14,261 nt of DNA from Kiritimatiellia bacterium (lineage in GTDB: Bacteria > Verrucomicrobiota > Kiritimatiellia > RFP12 > UBA1067): positions 1 through 14,261 of the forward strand of contig JAGBZQ010000026.1 in assembly GCA_017628165.1 (NCBI GenBank). The letters run 5' to 3'. The translations under genes were made by a program, and so were the position numbers. The notes below the pieces were generated by a model that did not search any database, had not been told where the DNA came from, and worked only from the letters and a program-made list of their open reading frames with translations. Shown here in pieces: positions 1 through 6,775 of this stretch (the stretch's first letter is position 1; each line of letters begins with the position of its first letter).

Positions 1-417
1 ATCACGAACTCCATTCGTAGGACAAGCGTAGGAATAAGTAGTATTTGTTCTTACAGAATCAAGCCTATAGCCAAGGGCAATCTCTTCATCAAAGACTGTA
101 GGAGTGTTTTGGACAGGATTAACAGGATTTACAAGATTAGAGGGATTTTCCCCGTTCCCTGATTGGTAATTGGATTTGACCACTGGCAACACTTGCACAT
201 TGGCAACATTCCCATTCTTCGTTGATCCATGCAAACAAAATGCGCCAAAGACAACCGGCAAAATAATCCTCCAAAAAATCGGAAGTCCCCGCCATTCGCT
301 TATGAGCTCTTTAACTCTGCCGCCTACCGCCTTCCACCATACAAGCGCAAAAAACGCGGTGAGTAACGCCGCGCATAAAAGAAGCAATGCAGATTCTAAA
401 TAACCCAAATCAAGCAT
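1..417 (-). CDS. Unrecognised membrane-anchored protein, N-terminal part (runs off the left edge)
   Basis: An open frame of 139 codons starts at ATG 417-415 and stays open to base 1, so the C-terminus is missing. I do not recognise the family. Residues about 6-28 are a hydrophobic segment (LLLLCAALLTAFFALVWW) and about 46-62 a second one (FWRIILPVVFGAFCLHG), so the N-terminus probably sits in the inner membrane. A polar Asn/Pro/Val-rich linker follows, including the repeats NPS-NLV-NPV-NPV, and then a more ordered stretch (EEIALGYRLDSV...) leading into YACPTNGVRD at the edge. Base composition is more AT-rich than in neighbouring genes. There is no Shine-Dalgarno sequence; a TGCTAAAAT box ends 6 nt before the ATG, which suggests a leaderless transcript. 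It lies 51 nt downstream of the DUF2400 gene and probably has its own promoter. The modular layout (membrane anchor, repeat linker, then an ordered domain) suggests a surface or cell-envelope protein, but that is inference. Confidence 0.6.
   Translation of the reverse strand, partial: MLDLGYLESALLLLCAALLTAFFALVWWKAVGGRVKELISEWRGLPIFWRIILPVVFGAFCLHGSTKNGNVANVQVLPVVKSNYQSGNGENPSNLVNPVNPVQNTPTVFDEEIALGYRLDSVRTNTTYSYACPTNGVRD
113..148. repeat. Four tandem degenerate 9-nt units
   Basis: On the plus strand the units are ACAGGATTA, ACAGGATTT, ACAAGATTA and GAGGGATTT, at 113-121, 122-130, 131-139 and 140-148. They share the core A/G-C/A-A/G-R-G-A-T-T-W with 9-nt periodicity. On the minus strand they encode the triplet repeats NPS, NLV, NPV and NPV in the linker of the partial membrane protein. 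The unit length is a multiple of three, so expansion or contraction would keep the reading frame. The consensus resembles a short ACAGGATTAACAGGATT-type repeat I have seen dispersed in environmental bacterial genomes; that recollection is not checked here. Confidence 0.65.
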
Positions 418-423
418 GCTGAT

Positions 424-432
424 ATTTTAGCA
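424..432 (-). promoter_or_regulatory. Extended -10 promoter (TGCTAAAAT), candidate leaderless
   Basis: Reading the minus strand, TGC followed by TAAAAT (429-424) forms an extended -10 element. Exactly 6 nt (423-418) separate it from the ATG at 417-415. With the usual spacing from -10 to transcription start, the start would fall on the A of the ATG. No purine-rich ribosome binding site lies in the 20 nt before the start. No good -35 box is visible 16-18 nt upstream, which is compatible with an extended -10. The promoter is inferred from sequence only. Confidence 0.45.
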
Positions 433-468
433 AAATTACCGATCACTTTTCATTCCATTACACCGAGG

Positions 469-1242
469 TCATATTTCTTTTTTCTGGTTTACACCATAGC
501 CAAAAAGCGCAAAATCCCCCTTAAGCGGATCACCCGGAAAAATATGCCGCATAACATCTGTCAGCGAACATGCTGCCGCCATAGTGGCGATCGAAGACTT
601 CATAAGCCCCAAACGCTTTGACTCATTAAGAACATGAACATCAAGAGGCATGACAAGGCTGTCCTTGGCTATGAAATCCGCCCATAGTCCAAGATCCACC
701 GGCGAAGAATCGCGCACCATCCAGCGCATGAACATTGCAACGCGCTTGCATGCAGAACGAGAAGAAGCCGGAATCACAGGCGAAGAAAATTTAGAGGAAC
801 TGAAAAGGCGGCAAATTTCTTTGATCGCCTTCAAGGCATCCCCTCGCGCAACTTTTGCCACCGCTTCGCCAAGCGAGCCGTGGGCAAGCATCAGCTCTTG
901 GTATGCCGCGAAAAACGAATGCATCTCGCCAACTTTATAAAACCTATAAAACGGCGAGAGAGAATCAGACGGAAAGAAACGTGAGAAACCTCCCCTCCTG
1001 ATCCAAGAATCCACATCGCCGTCGGCCCATTCGACAATCTGCGCTATCTTGGGCATAAACTGCTTACGCGAACCATAGCTCAAGCCTGATGCCACAAAAG
1101 CCACCGCCTCGCGGTTCAAATCGCCGCTTACCTCATGCATGAAACGCGAAGGATCTTCTGAAAGAAACTCACTCGTTTCGTATTGATCCGCGTATTTGAC
1201 GAGCAGTCTTTTCAGCGAAGCATCTATGCGCATCGCGGACAT
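469..1242 (-). CDS. DUF2400 / TIGR02757 family protein
   Basis: A 257-residue protein, the normal length for the TIGR02757 (DUF2400, PF09674) family. Its biochemical role is not established; the family is found mostly in Bacteroidetes, spirochaetes and related groups. Family marks visible here are an N-terminal FVASGLSYGSRKQF block (about 49-62), the signature KRVAMFMRWMVRDSSPVDLGLW (about 166-187), MPLDVHV (about 198-204) with RLGLM (about 210-214), and a C-terminal DPLKGDFALFGYGVN block (about 238-252). The MRWMVR..SPVD segment gives most of the identification. The start at 1242 is 3 nt past the miaB stop, with GGAAGG as a possible ribosome site inside the end of miaB; the Met at codon 4 is an alternative start. 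It is the last gene of the hydG-PHP-miaB run and is probably translated by coupling. No terminator is visible in the 51 nt that follow. Confidence 0.87.
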   Translation of the reverse strand: MSAMRIDASLKRLLVKYADQYETSEFLSEDPSRFMHEVSGDLNREAVAFVASGLSYGSRKQFMPKIAQIVEWADGDVDSWIRRGGFSRFFPSDSLSPFYRFYKVGEMHSFFAAYQELMLAHGSLGEAVAKVARGDALKAIKEICRLFSSSKFSSPVIPASSRSACKRVAMFMRWMVRDSSPVDLGLWADFIAKDSLVMPLDVHVLNESKRLGLMKSSIATMAAACSLTDVMRHIFPGDPLKGDFALFGYGVNQKKEI

Positions 1243-1245
1243 GAA

Positions 1246-2553
1246 TTATACCGGCCTTCCCACAAGAATTTGCGGATGAGCGTCAATGACCTCAAGAGTA
1301 AGCTTCTCTCCAAGGCGAAGATCGCCGCTGCAATCCTCCGGACGATCCCAGACAATAATGCGGTTGCCGCCGTCGCGCCCAGAATAGCGATCTGCCTTGC
1401 GCTTGGAAGGCCCTTCAAAAAGAACCTCACGCCGCGTTCCCACGAGACGCTTGTTGCGCATAAGCCCGCGCGCCTCCTGATCTGCGAGTAGCACCTGATC
1501 GCGCCGCTCCTTCTCCTCCTGAGGCACGTCATCTAAAAGCGCCGCCGAACGTGTGCCAGGGCGCGGAGAATACTTAAAGATAAAGGAATTGTCAAACGAC
1601 GCCTCCTGCATAAGCGAACGCGTATCTTCAAAATCCTCCTCGGTCTCTCCCGGGTAACCCACGATGACATCAGTAGTCACAGAAAACTCGGGATCGAGAT
1701 CACGCAGCCGCTTCACAGCTGCGAGATATTCCTCGCGCGTATAACGCCTGCCCATTTCCGCAAGGATGCGGTCACTCCCGGACTGCACAGGCAGATGAAG
1801 ATGACGGCAGACCTTAGGGCAGTCGCGGTATACGGAGATAAGCTCGTCTGTGCAGCCTTTCGGATGGGCGCTCGTAAAACGAATGCGCTCAAGGCCGTCA
1901 ATTGCGGACAGTTCCCTCAAAAGACGCGGAAAGGCCTCGCCTGCATAATCGTCCCAGGCCTTATTGCGAACGCCATATCTGAGAACGCTCTGCCCCAAAA
2001 GGCAGACTTCTTTAACTCCACGCTTGGCGAGCTGAGAAACCTCCGCGATAATCTCACGTGCAGGACGGGAATACTCATGCCCGCGGACATCAGGAACGAT
2101 GCAGTAGCTACAGCGGTTGTCACACCCGAGAAGAACCGTGACAAACGACTGCCATGAAGTTTCCGTATGAGCATCCATTCCCATTGGCACGGCATCTTCG
2201 CCAAGCTCGAGAACCGGATACTTTCCGTCGGCCACAATCTTAGGGATCAGCCCGAATGCGCGCGGCCCCACAGCGAAATGAAGCTTCGGAAGACGTTTAA
2301 AGATATCTGCACCCATCCGCTTGACGGCACATCCCATCATGCCCGTAATCTTCCCGGCGGCGATGAGATTTCCGGATTTGCCCACCGCCTTCTCCTCGGC
2401 CTTCTGCCTGACGGTGCAGCTGTTGACTATCACGATTTCGGCATCATCCTCGCCAGCGGCCTTCTCATGACCTGCTGCCAGCATAAGCGCCTCAACAGCC
2501 TCGGAATCGCGAACGTTCATCTGACAGCCGTATGTATGAATTGTAAACTTCAT
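1246..2553 (-). CDS. miaB: tRNA-2-methylthio-N6-dimethylallyladenosine synthase MiaB
   Basis: A radical SAM methylthiotransferase that adds a methylthio group to i6A37 of tRNAs reading codons starting with U, improving decoding fidelity. The 435 residues are the usual size. The N-terminal UPF0004 domain carries the three auxiliary-cluster cysteines C10 (TYGCQMN), C46 (VNSCTVR) and C75 (GMMGCAV). The radical SAM motif is C144-x3-C148-x2-C151 (GCDNRCSYC), followed by IVPDVRGHEYSRP and GVKEVCLLGQSV, which favour MiaB over the RimO or MtaB branches. A TRAM-like RNA-binding domain fills about residues 370-435. I placed the start at ATG 2553 because it begins the conserved MKFTIHTYGCQMN and has AGGAGG 7 nt upstream; an in-frame start 14 codons earlier would lack family support. 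The stop codon of the upstream PHP gene overlaps this ribosome site (TAGGAGG), which suggests coupled translation. The Fe-S dependence fits an anaerobe. Confidence 0.95.
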   Translation of the reverse strand: MKFTIHTYGCQMNVRDSEAVEALMLAAGHEKAAGEDDAEIVIVNSCTVRQKAEEKAVGKSGNLIAAGKITGMMGCAVKRMGADIFKRLPKLHFAVGPRAFGLIPKIVADGKYPVLELGEDAVPMGMDAHTETSWQSFVTVLLGCDNRCSYCIVPDVRGHEYSRPAREIIAEVSQLAKRGVKEVCLLGQSVLRYGVRNKAWDDYAGEAFPRLLRELSAIDGLERIRFTSAHPKGCTDELISVYRDCPKVCRHLHLPVQSGSDRILAEMGRRYTREEYLAAVKRLRDLDPEFSVTTDVIVGYPGETEEDFEDTRSLMQEASFDNSFIFKYSPRPGTRSAALLDDVPQEEKERRDQVLLADQEARGLMRNKRLVGTRREVLFEGPSKRKADRYSGRDGGNRIIVWDRPEDCSGDLRLGEKLTLEVIDAHPQILVGRPV

Positions 2554-2560
2554 CGTTTCC

Positions 2561-2566
2561 CCTCCT
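2561..2566 (-). promoter_or_regulatory. Strong ribosome binding site for miaB, overlapping the upstream stop
   Basis: The minus strand reads TAGGAGGGGAAACGATG. The TAG stop of the PHP gene (2567-2565) shares bases with a full AGGAGG Shine-Dalgarno sequence placed 7 nt before the miaB ATG. This fixes the miaB start and implies that ribosomes ending on the PHP gene occupy the miaB site, i.e. translational coupling. Confidence 0.75.
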
Positions 2567-3449
2567 AAACAGATAGCCAAGCGCTTCCGGGCCACAGACG
2601 GCAGCGCTCAAGAAACGGCGCGATAAAACTTTCAGTAACATCCATGCCGAAAGAAATATCAGGCTTGGAAGCACCGTGAAAATCGCTTCCCGCCGTTTTC
2701 AAAAGCCCAACTTTTTCGGCAATGCGGATAAAATCAACATTTTCTCCGGGAGTATTGGCTTGATAGAGCGCCTCAATACCATCAAGCCCCGCCTCCTTTA
2801 GCCTAAACAATTCCATCTCCGCCGCCGCCAAATCAACTCCTACTGCCCTCCATTCGCGCTTCCAGAACTTGGGGTGGGCCATCACGCAAAGACCGCCTGC
2901 CTCATGAATCACCCTGAACGTCTCCTCCTGCGATGGGCGTATGCGCTCCGAATAGCAGCGAGTTTCGACGGGAGAATCTGGAAGAAGAAATCTGTCAAAA
3001 GCATCCTTGATGCTTGATGCATAGCCATAATCAATAAGGTAGCGCGCAAAATGCGGACGGGCCAAAACCTCGCCGTTTGCATATTTATCGATTAGAGCGG
3101 GATCGATATCGATTCCAATCCTTGCGAAATTTTCGATAATCCTCCCATTGCGGATGTTGCGGCCGTCAAGAACGCGGCGAAGAAGGCTTTTCACCCCTGC
3201 ATCCGAAGGGTCAAAGCCAAGCGCAAGGAGATGAAATTTATCAAACCCTTCTCCGGGCTCGATGGAAAGCTCGACTCCCGCCACAAACCGCACGCCCTCC
3301 GGACACGCCGAAGCGCATTCTGCAAGACCGCCGCAATTATCATGATCGGTAAGCGCGAATGCGGCAAATCCATCGGCGAGAGCTGCAAGTGCATCAGGAG
3401 ACACAGTTCCGTCACTTGCGGTAGAATGGCAATGAAAATCTACTTTCAT
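2565..3449 (-). CDS. PHP-domain metal-dependent phosphoesterase, TrpH/YciV (RNase AM) type
   Basis: A 294-residue PHP-family hydrolase, close in length to E. coli YciV/TrpH, which hydrolyses 3',5'-nucleoside bisphosphates such as pAp and trims 5' ends of RNA. Putative metal ligands are all present: HCHSTASDG (H6, H8, D13), LTDHDN (D35, H36, D37), GVELS (E60), KFHLLALGF (H73), MAHPKFW (H192) and GSDFHG (D256, H258). The segment RPHFARYLIDYG (about 131-142) is the helical insertion seen in the TrpH branch. The start at 3449 begins directly with the first PHP motif; the open frame extends 128 codons further upstream, but only as an out-of-phase shadow of hydG. It follows the hydG stop after one base and has no clear ribosome site of its own, so coupled translation is likely. 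Fold and family are secure; the exact substrate (pAp, short RNA or another phosphate ester) is inferred. Confidence 0.87.
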   Translation of the reverse strand: MKVDFHCHSTASDGTVSPDALAALADGFAAFALTDHDNCGGLAECASACPEGVRFVAGVELSIEPGEGFDKFHLLALGFDPSDAGVKSLLRRVLDGRNIRNGRIIENFARIGIDIDPALIDKYANGEVLARPHFARYLIDYGYASSIKDAFDRFLLPDSPVETRCYSERIRPSQEETFRVIHEAGGLCVMAHPKFWKREWRAVGVDLAAAEMELFRLKEAGLDGIEALYQANTPGENVDFIRIAEKVGLLKTAGSDFHGASKPDISFGMDVTESFIAPFLERCRLWPGSAWLSV

Positions 3450-3450
3450 C

Positions 3451-4983
3451 TCAGAAGAAAAGATCGCGCTTTCCTTGGCATGTGGCCTCGTACTGCCTGA
3501 GAACGGTAGGATAAAACTTGGGAAGCCACTCTTTGATGCCGGCAAGCTCGCGGTTAATAAGCCCCTCTCCGATAGCGCGTGTTTCATCCGATGCGAAATC
3601 GTCAAGCCACTCACGGAACGTGAGAACGGCGTTGATCTTGCAGAACTTGCCCTCGCGCCCCGTCTTGAGCGCATCCATGATGCACCCTCCTGTGCGACCG
3701 CAGCGGTATCCGGCGGTGCAGAAGCTCGTGATCGTATCGCGCGATGCGAGGTAGCGCACCATCTCGTCGAGCGAGCGGTTGTCACCCAGCATAAACTGCT
3801 GACGCTCCTTCTCCTGATGAGCCTCGTTCGCAAAATCGCTATAGCCCTTGATAGCGATATTGGACGAGCAGTCGAGCTGCGTCATGCCATGATTGAGCAC
3901 ACGATTACGGCTTGCCGCGCTTTCGCGCGCAGTGACGATAATACCGGTATACGGCACCGAAAGGCGCGCAATCACGAGAATACGCGCAAAGGTGTCGTCA
4001 TCAATGAGCCATGGAGACTGCTCGGGGACATTCGTGCCGGAAGCCGGCTCAAGGCGCGGAAACGAAAGCGTGTGCGGCCCGATATTGAACCAGCGCTCGA
4101 GATCGCGCGCATGCATGACAGTTGCGAGAAGCTCGAAGCGCCAGTCACAAAGGCCATAGAGGACGCCAAGCCCGACGTCATCCACGCCCGCCTCAAGGCA
4201 GCGATGGAACGCCGTAGTGCGCCAGTCGTAATCACCCTTCACGCTCCACGCAGGATGCATTTCAGAGTAGAGTTTGCGGTTATAAGTCTCTTGAAAAACC
4301 TGAAATGTACCGATTCCTACCGACCTGAGAACTCGGAGATCCTCAATCGGAAGAGGAGCCGCATTCACGTTTACTCGGCGGATCGCATTCCTGCACCCTG
4401 AGCGCGGAGCAGGCACCTGGCGCGAATAGCACGTCTCGATCGTCTCTGCGATATACTCCGTAGAAGTAGACGGATGCTCACCGTAAACGGCGATAAGACG
4501 CTTGTGGCCGATTCTTCCTGCAAGAACATCAAGCTCCTCCTTGAGTTCATCCATTTTAAGCACACGGCGCTTCTGCGCTTCATTACCCTCGCGGAAGCCG
4601 CAATACCTGCAGCCGTTCACGCAGAGGTTGGACATATAAAGCGGCGCGAAAACGACAATGCGGTTGTCATACACCTTGCGCTTAATCCTATCTGCGGCAG
4701 CACGCATCTCCTCGAAAAGCTCAGGATCGGTAACCTGCATAAGCATGGCCGTCTCCTCAGGGAGGAGCGTCTCGCAAGTAGACTCGCTCTTGGCTATGAT
4801 TTCGCGCACCTTCACGGGATCCACGGGAGTGGAGTCAATCTTCTGAATAAGCTCGTTTATGCGCTTTTCATCAATGAAATGCTTACCGCCGGGAAGATAC
4901 TTATCTATCTCTTCCCTGATGACGAACCGCTTGGTATAATCAGCGGCACTCTCAAACTTTCTGATTTTGGAACAGTCTGCCAT
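3451..4983 (-). CDS. hydG: [FeFe]-hydrogenase maturase HydG-like radical SAM tyrosine lyase, variant auxiliary-cluster motif
   Basis: HydG cleaves tyrosine to p-cresol and dehydroglycine and makes the CO and CN ligands of the hydrogenase H-cluster. This 510-residue protein has the radical SAM motif C121-x3-C125-x2-C128 (NLCVNGCRYCGF), the core RRVNVNAAP, GTFQVFQETYNR, DDVGLGVLYGL and GPHTLSFPRLEPASG, and the C-terminal domain that separates HydG from the shorter ThiH. The oddity is in that domain. Canonical HydG has CTACYR with a third Cys 23 residues later (CX2CX22C). Here the sequence is CTAGYRCGRTGGC: C422 and C448 hold their places, residue 425 is Gly, and new cysteines appear at 428 and 434. 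It may be a subfamily with a rearranged auxiliary cluster. It is also longer than typical HydG, with extra residues near 188-199. AAGGA precedes the ATG, and an extended -10 lies 27 nt before it. It heads the operon; hydE, hydF and hydrogenase genes are not in the window. Confidence 0.85.
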   Translation of the reverse strand: MADCSKIRKFESAADYTKRFVIREEIDKYLPGGKHFIDEKRINELIQKIDSTPVDPVKVREIIAKSESTCETLLPEETAMLMQVTDPELFEEMRAAADRIKRKVYDNRIVVFAPLYMSNLCVNGCRYCGFREGNEAQKRRVLKMDELKEELDVLAGRIGHKRLIAVYGEHPSTSTEYIAETIETCYSRQVPAPRSGCRNAIRRVNVNAAPLPIEDLRVLRSVGIGTFQVFQETYNRKLYSEMHPAWSVKGDYDWRTTAFHRCLEAGVDDVGLGVLYGLCDWRFELLATVMHARDLERWFNIGPHTLSFPRLEPASGTNVPEQSPWLIDDDTFARILVIARLSVPYTGIIVTARESAASRNRVLNHGMTQLDCSSNIAIKGYSDFANEAHQEKERQQFMLGDNRSLDEMVRYLASRDTITSFCTAGYRCGRTGGCIMDALKTGREGKFCKINAVLTFREWLDDFASDETRAIGEGLINRELAGIKEWLPKFYPTVLRQYEATCQGKRDLFF

Positions 4984-5009
4984 ATATCCTTCTTTTTTCG
5001 TGAACGATA

Positions 5010-5018
5010 ATTATACCA
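5010..5018 (-). promoter_or_regulatory. Extended -10 promoter (TGGTATAAT) for the hydG operon
   Basis: The minus strand reads TGG then TATAAT (5015-5010), a consensus extended -10 box. Transcription would begin near 5003, giving a leader of about 20 nt that contains the AAGGA ribosome site. TTTACA occurs further upstream, but with a spacer of about 20 nt, so it is a doubtful -35; an extended -10 can act without one. The box lies in the 138-nt divergent region shared with the phosphoethanolamine transferase promoter. Confidence 0.6.
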
Positions 5019-5106
5019 TTTTTTCGACCGAAAAGTGTAAAATGCAATAACTTAAAGAGCTCCGGCGACCAAGCTGAAAATCGCTCCTAAAATAAATTTA
5101 ATCTTT

Positions 5107-5115
5107 TGGTATAAT
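5107..5115 (+). promoter_or_regulatory. Extended -10 promoter (TGGTATAAT), candidate leaderless
   Basis: TGG followed by TATAAT (5110-5115) is a consensus extended -10. Only 6 nt (AGCGGC) separate it from the ATG at 5122, so the predicted start of transcription is the A of the start codon. There is no Shine-Dalgarno sequence. The hexamer 17 nt upstream matches TTGACA poorly. The nine bases are identical to the box that drives the divergent hydG operon. Confidence 0.55.
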
Positions 5116-5121
5116 AGCGGC

Positions 5122-6774
5122 ATGCAAACTTCATCAAATCAAGCCGAAAAAATCTCTACATACTCAATTCTTGGAATGATTTTCGGCGTTGTTCTTTTGG
5201 ACCAGACGTTCAATCGGATATACTTCAGCCGTCCGGATTCATTCCTCGAGTTCCTTATGATGCCTCCGAAAGAATGGCTTTGGTATTTCAAGGACACAGT
5301 GGCGTGGGCATCACTTCTATCGGCACCTTTCCTCCTATTTGGGGGTAAGGCACGTTTCCTTTACTACATACTGCTCCCGCTGTTTATTCTTTGCGAAGCG
5401 ATTGCCGGCTTTGCCTGGAGCAACTTCAAAATGCAGCTTGACGGAGATTGGATAGGGATTATTCTTGGCAGTTCACCATCAGAGCTTAAACTTTTCATAA
5501 CCCATTACACAGGATTAGGCTTTTTCCTTGCCGGCGCTTTCGTCCTTACGCTCGCCTCCGGCGCCGTAGCGGCGGCGCAAAAAACAAAAACCGTGAAACA
5601 ATCAAAAAGGAAAACGCGCATCGGATATTTTGCCGTTCTCGCATTCTGCATATTGCAGCCAATCTTCTACAGCCCATCTATAGCGTTCAGAACATCGCCG
5701 GTAATCCTGTTGACTGCTGATTCTATCAGTAATTTCCGCCACTACAAACGTATGGCGAAAATGAAAAAGAAACCGAAAATTCCCGGAGCGATCTCTATTG
5801 CGGAGAATGTTGACGCTTCATGCTACGGCGTTTTCATCCTGGGCGAATCTGCAACCCGCAACCATTGGAGCCTCTACGGGTACAGCCGCAAGACCACTCC
5901 ACGCGTCGATGCCATCAAAGACGAGCTTGCCGTATTTACAGATCTGGTAACGCCTATTTCCAATACCGCCAAGGCAATGGAGCTTATCTTCACCATGTCA
6001 AACATGGAAAAGCCAAACAAACCTATCTGCACATATTCGCAAATGCTCAAGGAGGCGGGATTCTACGTTTCACTTTATTCCGCGCAATCACGCTGGGGAC
6101 GATGGGATGGTACTGAATCGTTCATCTTTGCAGGATGCGATCCTCTTGTTTTCATGGATGAAGAGAACCTGACTAATCCGTGGTATGACGAGATACTCCT
6201 GAAATATTTAGACAAGGATCTCAAATCTCATCCGCTTGACAAGCCAAGTGTCACAATCCTCCGCCTGCGCGGCAGCCATTTCCCAGCAGAAGCGCATTAC
6301 CCAAGCGACAAAAAACCATTGGCGCTGGAAAACTTCATCGCATCTGAGACAACTCAGAATACAGACACTAACTCATACGACAATTCGATATTCTACACGG
6401 ACATGATACTTGGAGAAACGCTCGAACGCCTCAAGAAGAAAGGCGGCCCGGCATGGATGATTTATCTCTCCGACCATGGAGACTCAATTGGCGAAGGAAG
6501 CTGGCGGCTTGTTAACGACAGAAACGTTTGGGAAGTTCCAATGGTGATCTGGCTCTCGGAAGATTACAAAAAGAAATTTCCGACGGTGGCTAAAGCCATC
6601 CGCGATGCTGCAGAAACACCGCTCCAATCCGATCAGCTTCTTCAGGGATTTCTGCGGATAGCAGGCCTGAAAGGCTGGGAAATCGGAAGTGAAAAGGATT
6701 TTCTTTCCGGCGAATTCAAACCACGCTTCCCGCGCCTCATTGAAGGCGGGAAGCAGAATTACAAATGGGATTAA
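5122..6774 (+). CDS. Phosphoethanolamine transferase, EptA/CptA type (sulfatase fold)
   Basis: An inner-membrane enzyme of 550 residues that would transfer phosphoethanolamine from phosphatidylethanolamine to lipid A or the LPS core on the periplasmic side. Five hydrophobic helices are visible at about 14-32, 54-74, 77-98, 126-150 and 166-186, followed by a periplasmic sulfatase-fold domain. Catalytic marks are GESATRNHWSLYGYSR (E242, metal ligand), SNTAKA (T282, the likely phospho-acceptor Thr), RGSHFPAEAHYP (H386) and SDHGDSIGE (D451, H452). The GES.TRNH.SLYGY.R form is nearer to CptA-type core transferases than to EptA, but the acceptor cannot be read from sequence. The ATG at 5122 is the only start that retains the residues before the first helix; it lacks a ribosome site and may be leaderless. 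It is a single-gene unit, divergent from hydG and convergent with the debranching enzyme. In known systems such modification lowers surface negative charge and raises resistance to cationic peptides. Confidence 0.87.
   Translation: MQTSSNQAEKISTYSILGMIFGVVLLDQTFNRIYFSRPDSFLEFLMMPPKEWLWYFKDTVAWASLLSAPFLLFGGKARFLYYILLPLFILCEAIAGFAWSNFKMQLDGDWIGIILGSSPSELKLFITHYTGLGFFLAGAFVLTLASGAVAAAQKTKTVKQSKRKTRIGYFAVLAFCILQPIFYSPSIAFRTSPVILLTADSISNFRHYKRMAKMKKKPKIPGAISIAENVDASCYGVFILGESATRNHWSLYGYSRKTTPRVDAIKDELAVFTDLVTPISNTAKAMELIFTMSNMEKPNKPICTYSQMLKEAGFYVSLYSAQSRWGRWDGTESFIFAGCDPLVFMDEENLTNPWYDEILLKYLDKDLKSHPLDKPSVTILRLRGSHFPAEAHYPSDKKPLALENFIASETTQNTDTNSYDNSIFYTDMILGETLERLKKKGGPAWMIYLSDHGDSIGEGSWRLVNDRNVWEVPMVIWLSEDYKKKFPTVAKAIRDAAETPLQSDQLLQGFLRIAGLKGWEIGSEKDFLSGEFKPRFPRLIEGGKQNYKWD
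6725..6754. terminator. GC-rich hairpin at the convergent gene ends (possible bidirectional terminator, no U-tract)
   Basis: GCTTCCCGC (6725-6733) and GCGGGAAGC (6746-6754) are a perfect 9-bp inverted repeat around a 12-nt loop. The hairpin lies within the last 50 nt of the phosphoethanolamine transferase and just past the stop of the opposing debranching enzyme. It is the only stem-loop I found that could end either transcript, since the two stops are one base apart. Neither strand has a run of T after the stem, so it is not a classic intrinsic terminator; it could also be a 3'-end stabilising structure or chance. Confidence 0.3.
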
Positions 6775-6775
6775 A

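Noticed and set aside
170..403. A 77-codon plus-strand open frame
   Set aside because: It is antisense to the partial membrane protein, whose minus-strand frame is open for 139 codons and contains clear hydrophobic segments.
1245..1250. TATAAT on the minus strand just before the DUF2400 start
   Set aside because: Only 2 nt separate it from the ATG and there is no TG extension, so a start of transcription would fall inside the gene. It is also the coding end of miaB. It is probably chance.
3450..3833. A 128-codon N-terminal extension of the PHP protein
   Set aside because: It is Arg/Ser-rich, overlaps hydG on the same strand in another frame, and the conserved PHP domain begins exactly at Met 3449.
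3475..4401. A long plus-strand open frame of 308 codons
   Set aside because: It is antisense to the conserved core of hydG, has no recognisable domain, and is explained by the codon use of the opposite strand.
5041..5100. A possible imperfect hairpin or operator in the divergent region (GAGC/GCTC with CGA/TCG)
   Set aside because: The pairing needs a 5-nt bulge and a long loop; there is no convincing dyad for a regulator.
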